Shown: positions 1 through 5,225 of the stretch, one piece after another
How the letters are laid out: each line of letters begins with the position of its first letter
Position numbering within the stretch: the stretch's first letter is position 1
Source: Alphaproteobacteria bacterium
Lineage (GTDB): Bacteria; Pseudomonadota; Alphaproteobacteria; Micropepsales; Micropepsaceae
NCBI GenBank assembly: GCA_947455695.1
Contig: CANGRN010000094.1
Span: 1 to 6,264 of the forward strand
DNA length: 6,264 nucleotides
Reading direction: 5' to 3'
Notes under the pieces: generated by a model
Seen by the model: the letters and a program-made list of their open reading frames with translations, nothing else
Databases searched by the model: none
What the model was told of the DNA's origin: nothing
Position numbers and translations under genes: made by a program

Positions 1-2
1 AC

Positions 3-1928
3 AATGACGTTCTGACCGTCGATCTGTCCAATCCCGACATCTACCAGGGCAACGCCAACATCCTGCCGCGCGAAGTGCTGCATATCCGGCGCTCGAAATT
101 CCTGTGGCAGGGCACCTGCCATGAGCGCATCGCCACCCACAATTTCGACGCAAGGCCGCAAAAATGCTGGCTGACTCTGAACTTTGCCGCCGACTTTGCC
201 GACCTGTTCGAAATTCGCGGCATGCAGCGGCCCCAGCGCGGCGAAACCAGCGCCGCGGTGATCGGCGGAACCAAGACCATCTTCCGATATCTCGGCCTGG
301 ACATGGTGGAGCGGCGCAGCGAGATCGGCTTTGATCCGCCGCCGCGCCAGCTGTCCAAGAGCCAGGCGCTCTATCATCTGGAATTGCAGCCTGGCGAGCA
401 GTTCGCCATCCAGATGACGGTGCGCTGTACCGATTCCAACATGAAGCGCACGCCGGTACCCGAGTCTTTCTCCGAGCCCTATCGCGCGGCGCGGCGCGGG
501 GCGATGCGCGCCGCCAGCCTGGGCGGCAGCGTCGCGTCCAGCAACGAACTGGCGAACCGCATGCTGCACCGGGCGGGCGCCGACCTGTCCATGCTGGTGA
601 CCGACACGCCGCAGGGGCCGTATCCCTATGCCGGCACGCCCTGGTTCTCCACGCCGTTCGGGCGCGACGGCATCATCACCGCGCTGCAGATGCTGTGGCT
701 GGACCCGGAGCTTGCCAAGGGCGTGCTGAAATATCTGGCCGCCCACCAGGCGACCGCGCTGGATGAGCGCGCCGATGCCGAGCCGGGCAAGATCTTGCAC
801 GAGACCCGCGCCTGCGAAATGGCGGTGCTGGGCGAAGTGCCGTTCGGCCATTATTACGGCAGCATCGATTCCACGCCCTTGTTCATCCTTCTGGCGGCGC
901 GCTATTTCCAGCGCACAGGGGATGCGCAGACCATGCGCGACTTGTGGCCCAACCTGGAAGCGGCGTTTGACTGGATCGACAAATATGGCGACCGCGATGG
1001 CGACGGTTTTGTCGAATATTACCGGGTCAGCGAAAACGGCCTGACCAACCAGGGCTGGAAGGATTCCGCGGATTCGGTGATGCATGCCGACGGCCAGCTC
1101 GCCACCGGCCCGATCGCGCTGTGCGAAGTGCAGGCCTATGTCTATGCCGCCAAGTCCGAGGGCGCGGTGCTGGCAGCCGAGCTGGGTTATCGCAGCCGCG
1201 CGCAGGAATTGCAGGACGCGGCCGAAAAGCTGCGCCAGGCATTCGAGGACAAGTTCTGGCTGGAAGAGCTGGGCACCTATGCCATCGCGCTGGACGGCGC
1301 CAAGCAGCCGTGCCGCGTGCGCAGCTCTAATGCCGGGCAGGTGCTGTTCTGCGGCATCGCCGCGCCGGAGCGGGCGCAGAAGATCGCCGCGACCCTGATG
1401 ATGCCGGAAATGTTCTCGGGCTGGGGTGTGCGCACCCTGTCGGCCGATGCGCCGCGCTTCAATCCCATGTCCTATCACAATGGTTCGGTGTGGCCGCATG
1501 ACAATGCCCTGATCGCACTGGGCCTGTCGCGTTACGGTCTCAAGCGCGGCGTCTCGGCGATCTTCGAGGGCCTGTTCGATGCGGCGGTGCATATGGACAT
1601 GATGCGCTTTCCCGAACTGTTCTGCGGCTTTCCCCGCAGGCGCGGCACGGCGCCGGTGCTGTATCCGGTGGCCTGCGCGCCGCAGGCCTGGGCCAGCGTG
1701 GTGCCGTTCGCGCTGCTGCAGGCGTGCCTGGGGCTGGAGCTGTGTTTTGCCAAACGCGAAATCCGCTTCAACAATCCGCAGCTGCCAAAATTCCTGGAAG
1801 AGATTCACATATATGGCCTGGCGTTGGGCGAGGCATCGGTGAATCTGCGCCTGCGCCGCCGCGGCGCGCATACCGAGGTGGCCATCGTCTCGCAACGTGG
1901 CGACATCTCGATTAAAATTACTCAGTAA
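3..1928 (+). CDS. Amylo-alpha-1,6-glucosidase (glycogen debranching type), 5'-truncated by window edge
   Basis: The frame is open from the first bases of the window, so the gene starts upstream; 641 codons are visible before TAA at 1926. The first part (to about 480) resembles the N-terminal beta-rich domain of bacterial debranching proteins (GDE_N_bis type), with '[11 protein letters not shown]' near the edge. The rest is an (alpha/alpha)6 glycosidase domain. Motifs seen are STPFGRDGI (about 650-675), [11 protein letters not shown] (849-880), GWKDSADS (1053-1076), [12 protein letters not shown] (to 1505), FPELFCGF (about 1608-1631) and ACAPQAWA near 1680. Family knowledge: such enzymes hydrolyse alpha-1,6-linked glucose at branch points of glycogen-like glucans. 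By analogy with related glycosidases, the Asp of GWKDS and the Glu of PELF are candidate catalytic acids; this is inference. No signal peptide can be judged because the N-terminus is missing. The GTG at 75 is internal, because conserved sequence precedes it. It converges with ssrA. Substrate specificity is not certain. Confidence 0.9.
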   Translation, partial: NDVLTVDLSNPDIYQGNANILPREVLHIRRSKFLWQGTCHERIATHNFDARPQKCWLTLNFAADFADLFEIRGMQRPQRGETSAAVIGGTKTIFRYLGLDMVERRSEIGFDPPPRQLSKSQALYHLELQPGEQFAIQMTVRCTDSNMKRTPVPESFSEPYRAARRGAMRAASLGGSVASSNELANRMLHRAGADLSMLVTDTPQGPYPYAGTPWFSTPFGRDGIITALQMLWLDPELAKGVLKYLAAHQATALDERADAEPGKILHETRACEMAVLGEVPFGHYYGSIDSTPLFILLAARYFQRTGDAQTMRDLWPNLEAAFDWIDKYGDRDGDGFVEYYRVSENGLTNQGWKDSADSVMHADGQLATGPIALCEVQAYVYAAKSEGAVLAAELGYRSRAQELQDAAEKLRQAFEDKFWLEELGTYAIALDGAKQPCRVRSSNAGQVLFCGIAAPERAQKIAATLMMPEMFSGWGVRTLSADAPRFNPMSYHNGSVWPHDNALIALGLSRYGLKRGVSAIFEGLFDAAVHMDMMRFPELFCGFPRRRGTAPVLYPVACAPQAWASVVPFALLQACLGLELCFAKREIRFNNPQLPKFLEEIHIYGLALGEASVNLRLRRRGAHTEVAIVSQRGDISIKITQ

Positions 1929-1978
1929 GAGTGGCGGTTGCTTCTGTCGTCTCGCCGCTGTCGCGGCTCGCCAGCGCC

Positions 1979-2013
1979 AGCTTTTCTAATTCGCTTCGCT
2001 CATAGGAAAAGCT
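1979..2013. repeat. Imperfect palindrome between the debranching gene and ssrA
   Basis: AGCTTTTC (1979-1986) and GAAAAGCT (2006-2013) are exact inverted copies around a 19-nt centre. With a one-base bulge a further CTA/TAG pairing is possible. It lies 50 bp after the debranching stop and just past the likely 3' end of the tmRNA coding piece, so both converging transcripts reach it. No T-run follows it on either strand, so it is not a standard intrinsic terminator. It may be a 3'-end processing or transcript-stabilising hairpin, or a copy of a dispersed repeat. Confidence 0.55.
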
Positions 2014-2028
2014 AGGCGTGCCCGGTAG

Positions 2029-2067
2029 CAGAAGATAGTGGGGGGTTTCTGTTGCCCGGTACCCCCC
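2029..2067 (-). other. H-type pseudoknot near 3' end of tmRNA coding piece
   Basis: On the minus strand, GGGGGG (2067-2062) pairs with CCCCCC (2045-2040). CAGAA inside its loop (2051-2047) pairs with TTCTG downstream (2033-2029). Connecting segments are 10, 1 and 6 nt, a standard H-type topology. It fits the pseudoknot that follows the tag in two-piece tmRNAs. The base pairing is read from sequence only. Confidence 0.65.
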
Positions 2068-2090
2068 GAACCGCGCTTGGCTAACCGAAG

Positions 2091-2123
2091 TTAGGCAGCG
2101 AGGGCCATTTCATTATCGTTGGC
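2091..2123 (-). other. tmRNA proteolysis-tag reading frame, ANDNEMALAA
   Basis: Ten codons, GCC AAC GAT AAT GAA ATG and then GCC CTC GCT GCC, end in TAA. With the alanine brought by the tmRNA itself the full tag is AANDNEMALAA. The UAG five bases before the resume codon matches the UAGNN-GCN arrangement of the E. coli tmRNA. The AND start and the ALAA end are classic tag features; ALAA is the ClpXP-type degron, by family knowledge. The frame has no start codon or ribosome binding site, as expected for trans-translation. Confidence 0.92.
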
Positions 2124-2206
2124 ACCTAAACAATAGTCCGATGACGGCGGAACCATACCGGGCAAAAGAACTGCCTTTACACATCCGTCGATCCTGTTTC
2201 GCCCCC

Positions 2207-2233
2207 ACAAAAACCCATCCTCGGATGGGCTTA
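2207..2233 (-). other. tmRNA intervening spacer with hairpin and T-run
   Basis: These 27 nt separate the encoded CCA of the acceptor piece from G1 of the coding piece and must be removed from the precursor. On the minus strand they contain CCCATC-CGAG-GATGGG (2229-2214), a perfect 6-bp stem with a tetraloop, followed directly by TTTTT (2213-2209). The shape is that of a short intrinsic terminator, but a processing signal is equally possible. Confidence 0.75.
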
Positions 2234-2320
2234 TGGTGGAGGCGCCGGGTACCGCCCCCGGGTCCGGCCTGCTTATTACACAGTCGTTTATCGCCATAGT
2301 CTGCCGGGCGAACCCGGCGA
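2234..2320 (-). ncRNA. ssrA: tmRNA acceptor piece (tRNA-like 3' end)
   Basis: The 3' end is ACCA (2237-2234), preceded by the acceptor strand CGCCTCC. A 5-bp T-stem, CCGGG (2261-2257) with CCCGG (2249-2245), closes a 7-nt loop GGCGGTA. Upstream, GCCGGG-TTCG-CCCGGC (2318-2303) forms a 6-bp hairpin with a UUCG loop that probably marks the 5' part of this piece. The CCA is encoded in the DNA. The 5' boundary is approximate. The T-loop lacks the usual TTC. Confidence 0.85.
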
Positions 2321-2328
2321 GCACCCTT

Positions 2329-2357
2329 AATATAGGCGCCGGGGGGCAGGAATTGAA
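2329..2357 (-). promoter_or_regulatory. Predicted sigma70-type promoter of ssrA
   Basis: On the minus strand the -10 box is TATATT (2334-2329, 5 of 6 to consensus). TTCAAT (2357-2352) sits at a 17-nt spacing as a weak -35 (3 of 6). Initiation would fall near 2322, just ahead of the acceptor-piece hairpin. No other good -10 lies close upstream of the RNA. The gene at 2408 is transcribed the opposite way from the same 85-bp interval. Confidence 0.6.
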
Positions 2358-2407
2358 GGGGCGCAACCTGCTTGACTCCCGCGCCGCGGGCGGGCATCCG
2401 CCTGAAA

Positions 2408-2845
2408 ATGAAAGCCATTTACGCCGGCGAAGGCGAAATCATCCATATTGGCGAAGGGCTGGTGGCCTGCAGCCTGAAAAAAGAGGAATGGACCCACGCC
2501 GCCCATTTCGCCGCGGCGCTTTGGCTGATGCGCTATCGCGCCGACCTGGAACCGGCCGCCGCCATGCCGGGGCTGATCCGCGCCTTCAATGAAGCGATGG
2601 GCGGGGTGAACAGCGACACGGCCGGCTATCACGAGACCATCACCCTGGCCTCGCTGCGGGCGGCGCGCGGGGTGTTCGACAGTTTTCCGGCCGACGTGCC
2701 GGTCTACCGGATCGTCAATGCGCTGATGGGCACCAATTTCGCCAACCCCAACTGGCTGCTGGAATATTGGACACGCGAGCGGCTGATGTCGGTGGAGGCG
2801 CGGCGGGCCTGGCTGGAACCGGATCTGAAAGCCCTGCCATTCTGA
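2408..2845 (+). CDS. Conserved-looking hypothetical protein upstream of thyA
   Basis: The protein has 145 residues, no signal peptide and no membrane segment, so it is probably cytoplasmic. I do not recognise a named family. The pattern of motifs looks conserved rather than random: EWTHAAH (residues 27-33), a helix with LW, then NSDTAGYHETIT (68-79), and a C-terminal LMSVEARRAWLEPDLKALPF. The three histidines (30, 33, 75) and nearby acids could form a metal or active site; this is inference. The ATG at 2408 has no clear Shine-Dalgarno. A TTG at 2372 in the same frame has GAAGGGG about 10 nt upstream and would add 12 residues, so the start is uncertain. The stop is 23 nt before thyA, suggesting one operon. 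Confidence 0.8.
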   Translation: MKAIYAGEGEIIHIGEGLVACSLKKEEWTHAAHFAAALWLMRYRADLEPAAAMPGLIRAFNEAMGGVNSDTAGYHETITLASLRAARGVFDSFPADVPVYRIVNALMGTNFANPNWLLEYWTRERLMSVEARRAWLEPDLKALPF

Positions 2846-2868
2846 GCCGAATCCGGTAAAATCGCCCC

Positions 2869-3663
2869 ATGCAGCAATATCTTGATCTTCTGAAGCTGGT
2901 CCGCGACACGGGCGTGGAAAAGCGCGACCGCACCGGCACGGGCACGCGCTCGATCTTCGGCCACCAGATGCGCTTCGACTTGGCCGACGGTTTTCCGCTG
3001 GTCACCACCAAGAAGGTGCATCTGAAGTCCATCATCTATGAACTTCTGTGGTTCCTGCGCGGCGAGACCAACGTCCATTGGCTGCAGGAACATGGCGTCA
3101 GCATCTGGGACGAATGGGCCGACGCCAATGGCGAGCTGGGCCCGGTCTATGGCTATCAGTGGCGCAGCTGGCCGTCGCAGACCGATGGCACCATCGACCA
3201 GATCGCCGGCCTGATCCGGGATATCAAGACGAACCCGGATTCCCGCCGTCTGATCGTCACCGCCTGGAACCCGGCGGATATTCCGAAGATGGCGCTGCCG
3301 CCCTGCCACTGCCTGTTCCAGTTCTATGTCGCGGACGGCAAGCTGTCGTGCCAGCTCTACCAGCGTTCCGCCGATATTTTCCTGGGCGTGCCGTTCAACA
3401 TCGCCTCCTACGCACTGCTCACCATGATGGTGGCGCAGGTGACAGGACTTAAAGTTGGCGACTTCGTGCACAGTTTCGGGGACGCGCACCTGTATCTGAA
3501 CCACCTGGACCAGGCGAACGAGCAGCTGGGACGCAAGCCCTATCCCCTGCCGGTGATGAAACTGAACCCGGCGGTGAAGGACCTGTTTGCCTTCCAATAC
3601 GAGGATTTCACCCTGGAAAATTACCAGGCCCATGCCGGGATCAAGGCGCCGATTGCCGTCTAA
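2869..3663 (+). CDS. thyA: Thymidylate synthase
   Basis: ThyA methylates dUMP to dTMP using 5,10-methylenetetrahydrofolate, which becomes dihydrofolate; it is cytoplasmic and essential for dTMP synthesis unless thymidine is supplied. At 264 residues it equals the E. coli enzyme in length, and key residues fall at the same numbers: Arg21, catalytic Cys146 in PPCHCLFQF, Arg166 and Asp169 in QRSADIFLG, Asn177, His207 and Tyr209 in [12 protein letters not shown]. The C-terminus, IKAPIAV, matches the conserved tail that closes over the active site. Nothing is missing, so it should be active. The ATG at 2869 has only a weak upstream Shine-Dalgarno, and translation may benefit from the gene ending 23 nt before it. 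No folA follows in this window, although folate genes often sit near thyA in bacteria. Confidence 0.98.
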   Translation: MQQYLDLLKLVRDTGVEKRDRTGTGTRSIFGHQMRFDLADGFPLVTTKKVHLKSIIYELLWFLRGETNVHWLQEHGVSIWDEWADANGELGPVYGYQWRSWPSQTDGTIDQIAGLIRDIKTNPDSRRLIVTAWNPADIPKMALPPCHCLFQFYVADGKLSCQLYQRSADIFLGVPFNIASYALLTMMVAQVTGLKVGDFVHSFGDAHLYLNHLDQANEQLGRKPYPLPVMKLNPAVKDLFAFQYEDFTLENYQAHAGIKAPIAV

Positions 3664-3673
3664 ACCGGGATAT

Positions 3674-3701
3674 TTGACAAACGCCGGGCCGGGCTTAAAA
3701 G
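3674..3701 (+). promoter_or_regulatory. Predicted promoter for the 49-aa membrane protein gene
   Basis: A perfect -35 box TTGACA (3674-3679) is followed after 16 nt by TAAAAG (3696-3701, 4 of 6 to the -10 consensus). Initiation near 3708 would give a leader of about 16 nt that begins just before the AAGGAG ribosome site. It starts 10 bp after the thyA stop, so the small gene need not depend on thyA transcription. Confidence 0.5.
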
Positions 3702-3723
3702 ACCGCCCACAAGGAGATTTTCC

Positions 3724-3873
3724 ATGGCGACCGCGGACGTACAGGGCAAGGAAGAGACCAAGCTGGCCAATGGCGGCGGGGCGTTTCCGTTCTGGGTGTC
3801 GGTCGCCATCGTCGGCGGCCTGTTCGCCGTCCTGGTTGCCATCGTCTATGGCGTGATCCAGCTCTTCTCCTGA
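3724..3873 (+). CDS. Small single-pass membrane protein, 49 aa, unknown function
   Basis: A complete short frame runs from ATG to TGA with AAGGAG at 3711-3716, 7 nt before the ATG, one of the strongest ribosome sites in the window. The protein has a charged, soluble N-terminus (residues 1-18, with Asp, Lys and Glu), a GGG turn, then one hydrophobic helix at about 21-48 that begins FPFWVSVAIVGGLFAVLVAI. No basic cluster precedes the helix and there is no cleavage site, so it looks like a membrane anchor and not a secreted protein. The size recalls small accessory subunits of membrane complexes, but I see no motif linking it to one. The ribosome site, promoter-like sequence and clean hydrophobic block support a real gene. 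Function is unknown. Confidence 0.75.
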   Translation: MATADVQGKEETKLANGGGAFPFWVSVAIVGGLFAVLVAIVYGVIQLFS

Positions 3874-3900
3874 GCTTTCTCTCAAAGCCGTTTCCGGTCT

Positions 3901-3926
3901 AGCCTTCCTGAAAAAACAGGAGGGCT
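3901..3926 (+). promoter_or_regulatory. Hairpin sequestering the Shine-Dalgarno of the PPC-domain gene
   Basis: AGCCTTCCTG (3901-3910) pairs with CAGGAGGGCT (3917-3926) over ten positions, one of them G-U, around an AAAAAA loop. The Shine-Dalgarno AGGAGG (3918-3923) lies entirely in the 3' arm, and the stem ends one base before the ATG at 3928. If formed, it should hide the ribosome site. No T-run follows, so it does not look like an intrinsic terminator for the gene at 3724. Confidence 0.65.
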
Positions 3927-3927
3927 C

Positions 3928-4464
3928 ATGAAACTTCTCATTCCGATAGCCTTGAGCGTGGCGCTGGCATCACCCGCCGCGGCCCAGCTTGTCCGCCATC
4001 CCGCCACCAAGGAAGACGCACGGCCCAATGATCCCAAGGTGCCGGACTCCTATGTGCTGAGCGGCAAGTTCGACCGGGTGCTGGTGATCCGCGCCAAGAA
4101 CAAGACCGACCTGCTCACCGAGATGGAAAAGCAGGTCAAGGCGCAGAACATCAAGAATGCGGTGATCCTGTCCGGCATCGGCTCGGTGCGCGGCTATCGT
4201 TTCCACAATGTGGCGGGGCGCGATTATCCGGTGCCCGACATGTTCGTCAGCGCTCCCAACACGCCGGCTGATTTCATCGGCATGAACGGCTATGTCGTGA
4301 ACGGCGTCATCCACGCGCACATCATATTGGCGCTGGGCGACAACAAGGGCACCACTGTTTCCGGCCATCTGGAGAAGGGCACTGAAGTGCTGACCTTCGC
4401 CATCGTCACCCTTGGGGTGATGAATACCGACCTGGGCCGGGTGGATGATCTGACGTACCGCTAG
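3928..4464 (+). CDS. Exported PPC (DUF296) domain protein
   Basis: This 178-residue protein starts with a Sec-type signal peptide: MKLL, a hydrophobic core, then SPAAA before Gln20 as the likely cleavage point. The mature part is one PPC domain (Plants and Prokaryotes Conserved, DUF296) at about residues 41-165. Visible features are the opening YVLSGKFDRVLVIRAKNKTDL, the core ILSGIGSVRGYRF, and the family histidines in HAHI (129, 131) and SGHL (147), known in structures of bacterial relatives as a likely metal-binding set. Its molecular role is not known for most bacterial members; the plant AHL proteins use the domain for oligomerisation. Export is unusual in my experience of the family. The ATG at 3928 has AGGAGG four bases upstream, inside a hairpin. 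Its TAG shares the CTAG at 4461-4464 with the convergent gene. Confidence 0.88.
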   Translation: MKLLIPIALSVALASPAAAQLVRHPATKEDARPNDPKVPDSYVLSGKFDRVLVIRAKNKTDLLTEMEKQVKAQNIKNAVILSGIGSVRGYRFHNVAGRDYPVPDMFVSAPNTPADFIGMNGYVVNGVIHAHIILALGDNKGTTVSGHLEKGTEVLTFAIVTLGVMNTDLGRVDDLTYR

Positions 4465-5225
4465 CGGCGCGGCAGGCCCTTGCGGATCAGTGCCGGCAGG
4501 TCCGCCACGCTGGGCAGGACAGCGATGCTTTTTTCCTGGCGCAAGCGGTTTTCCGGCGCGGCGCCGGAATAGACACCGATCCCGGCAATGCCGGCATTGG
4601 CGGCCGCCTGCAGGTCCAGCGGGGTGTCGCCCACCGCCAGCACCTCGGCGGTGTCGTTCACATGGGCCGCTTCCATGGCATGAAACAGCATGTAGGGCGC
4701 CGGCCGCCCGTCCGCCACATCGTCGCTGGTGATGCTGGCGACGAAGTAATGCTGCCAGCCCAGATGCGAGAAGACTTGCGTGGTCAGGGCGCGGTCGAAG
4801 CCGGTGGTGGTGCAGAGCAGCAGCTTCATGGCGGCCAGTTCCTGCAGCGCCTTTTCCGCGCCGGGGACGGGCTGTACGTTCTGATAGGCCTTGGACACGG
4901 TCGCGGTGAAGTCGGCATAGATCGCCTCTTCCAGCGCAGGGCGGCCGGTTGTCGGCCCGCGCTCCTCGACAAAGTGCTTGACCATGCCGCGCTTGGACGC
5001 GCCGCGCCAGCCGCTGAACTCCTGCGGCGTGACAGTGATGCCCTTGCGCGAGAAGGCGCCCAGCATGGCGTCCGGCACTTCGCCGTGATCGCCGATCAAG
5101 GTGCCGCCGATATCCAGCACCACCAGTTTCAAGGACACGCTTCGCTCGCCAACAGGCTGGGCTGACGCACCGGTCGCCACCAGCGCCGGCAGCAGGGAAA
5201 GGCTGCGGCGCCGGGACAGCTTCAT
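4461..5225 (-). CDS. HAD-family hydrolase, phosphonatase (PhnX)-like, with Tat-like signal peptide
   Basis: A 254-residue protein. Residues 1-22 contain RRR followed by a short hydrophobic stretch and ASA before Gln23, resembling a Tat or Sec signal. The HAD core follows: motif I LDIGGT with nucleophile Asp38, motif II TTTGFD (139-144), a GRPAP segment with Arg174, and motif IV GDTPLD with Asp200 and Asp204. The SDDVADGRPAPYML and VGDTPLDLQAAANAG blocks resemble the PhnX-like group. Motif I has Gly40 where most HAD phosphatases carry the second Asp; phosphonoacetaldehyde hydrolase has Ala there. Lys78 lies 40 residues after the nucleophile, close to the 41 that separate Asp12 and the Schiff-base Lys53 in B. 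cereus PhnX. Substrate unknown. The start is fixed by an ATGA overlap with the upstream dehydrogenase, with AGGAAG about 15-20 nt upstream. A GTG start at Val30, giving a cytosolic form, cannot be excluded. Confidence 0.87.
   Translation of the reverse strand: MKLSRRRSLSLLPALVATGASAQPVGERSVSLKLVVLDIGGTLIGDHGEVPDAMLGAFSRKGITVTPQEFSGWRGASKRGMVKHFVEERGPTTGRPALEEAIYADFTATVSKAYQNVQPVPGAEKALQELAAMKLLLCTTTGFDRALTTQVFSHLGWQHYFVASITSDDVADGRPAPYMLFHAMEAAHVNDTAEVLAVGDTPLDLQAAANAGIAGIGVYSGAAPENRLRQEKSIAVLPSVADLPALIRKGLPRR

Larger units (their letters stand above)
2020..2206 (-). ncRNA. ssrA: tmRNA coding piece (mRNA-like domain)
   Basis: It starts GGGGGCGAAACAGGATCGAC, the recognisable tmRNA 5' end. The order on the minus strand is acceptor strand, D-arm-like segment, upstream pseudoknot region, TAG-GT before the resume codon, tag frame (2123-2091), a stop-codon hairpin, and a 3' H-type pseudoknot. 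The stop hairpin is CTAAC-TTCG-GTTAG (2094-2081), a 5-bp stem closed as C(UUCG)G that includes the TAA. The length of about 187 nt suits a two-piece coding RNA. The exact 3' end is not visible; it is placed just beyond the pseudoknot. Confidence 0.85.
2020..2322 (-). ncRNA. ssrA: Permuted two-piece tmRNA precursor
   Basis: tmRNA rescues stalled ribosomes: it is charged with alanine, enters the ribosome and supplies a short reading frame that tags the nascent protein for proteolysis. Read on the minus strand, the order is acceptor piece with terminal CCACCA, 27-nt spacer, then the tmRNA-like 5' end GGGGGCG followed by GGATCGACGG, and then the tag frame. This permuted order is the alphaproteobacterial form. 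The two pieces restore a complete acceptor stem: GGGGGCG (2206-2200) pairs over all seven positions with CGCCTCC (2244-2238), with a G-U wobble at the third pair, the alanine identity element. The 5' end is estimated from the promoter and the 3' end from the pseudoknot; both could be off by tens of bases. Confidence 0.93.

Noticed and set aside
75..77. GTG at 75 as the start of the debranching gene
   Set aside because: The same frame continues upstream to the window edge with family-like sequence ([11 protein letters not shown]), and no Shine-Dalgarno precedes this GTG.
2091..2366. Minus-strand frame ending in ANDNEMALAA read as an ordinary protein gene
   Set aside because: Only the last ten codons are translated, as the tmRNA tag; the upstream part crosses the acceptor piece and the processed spacer.
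2233..2592. Plus-strand frames across the ssrA region
   Set aside because: They lie over structured RNA and out of frame with the 2408-2845 gene, with no domain content or ribosome site.
2704..3885. Minus-strand open frame of about 390 codons opposite thyA
   Set aside because: It is the mirror frame of thyA and its flanks. ThyA is certain, and the antisense translation shows no recognisable domain.
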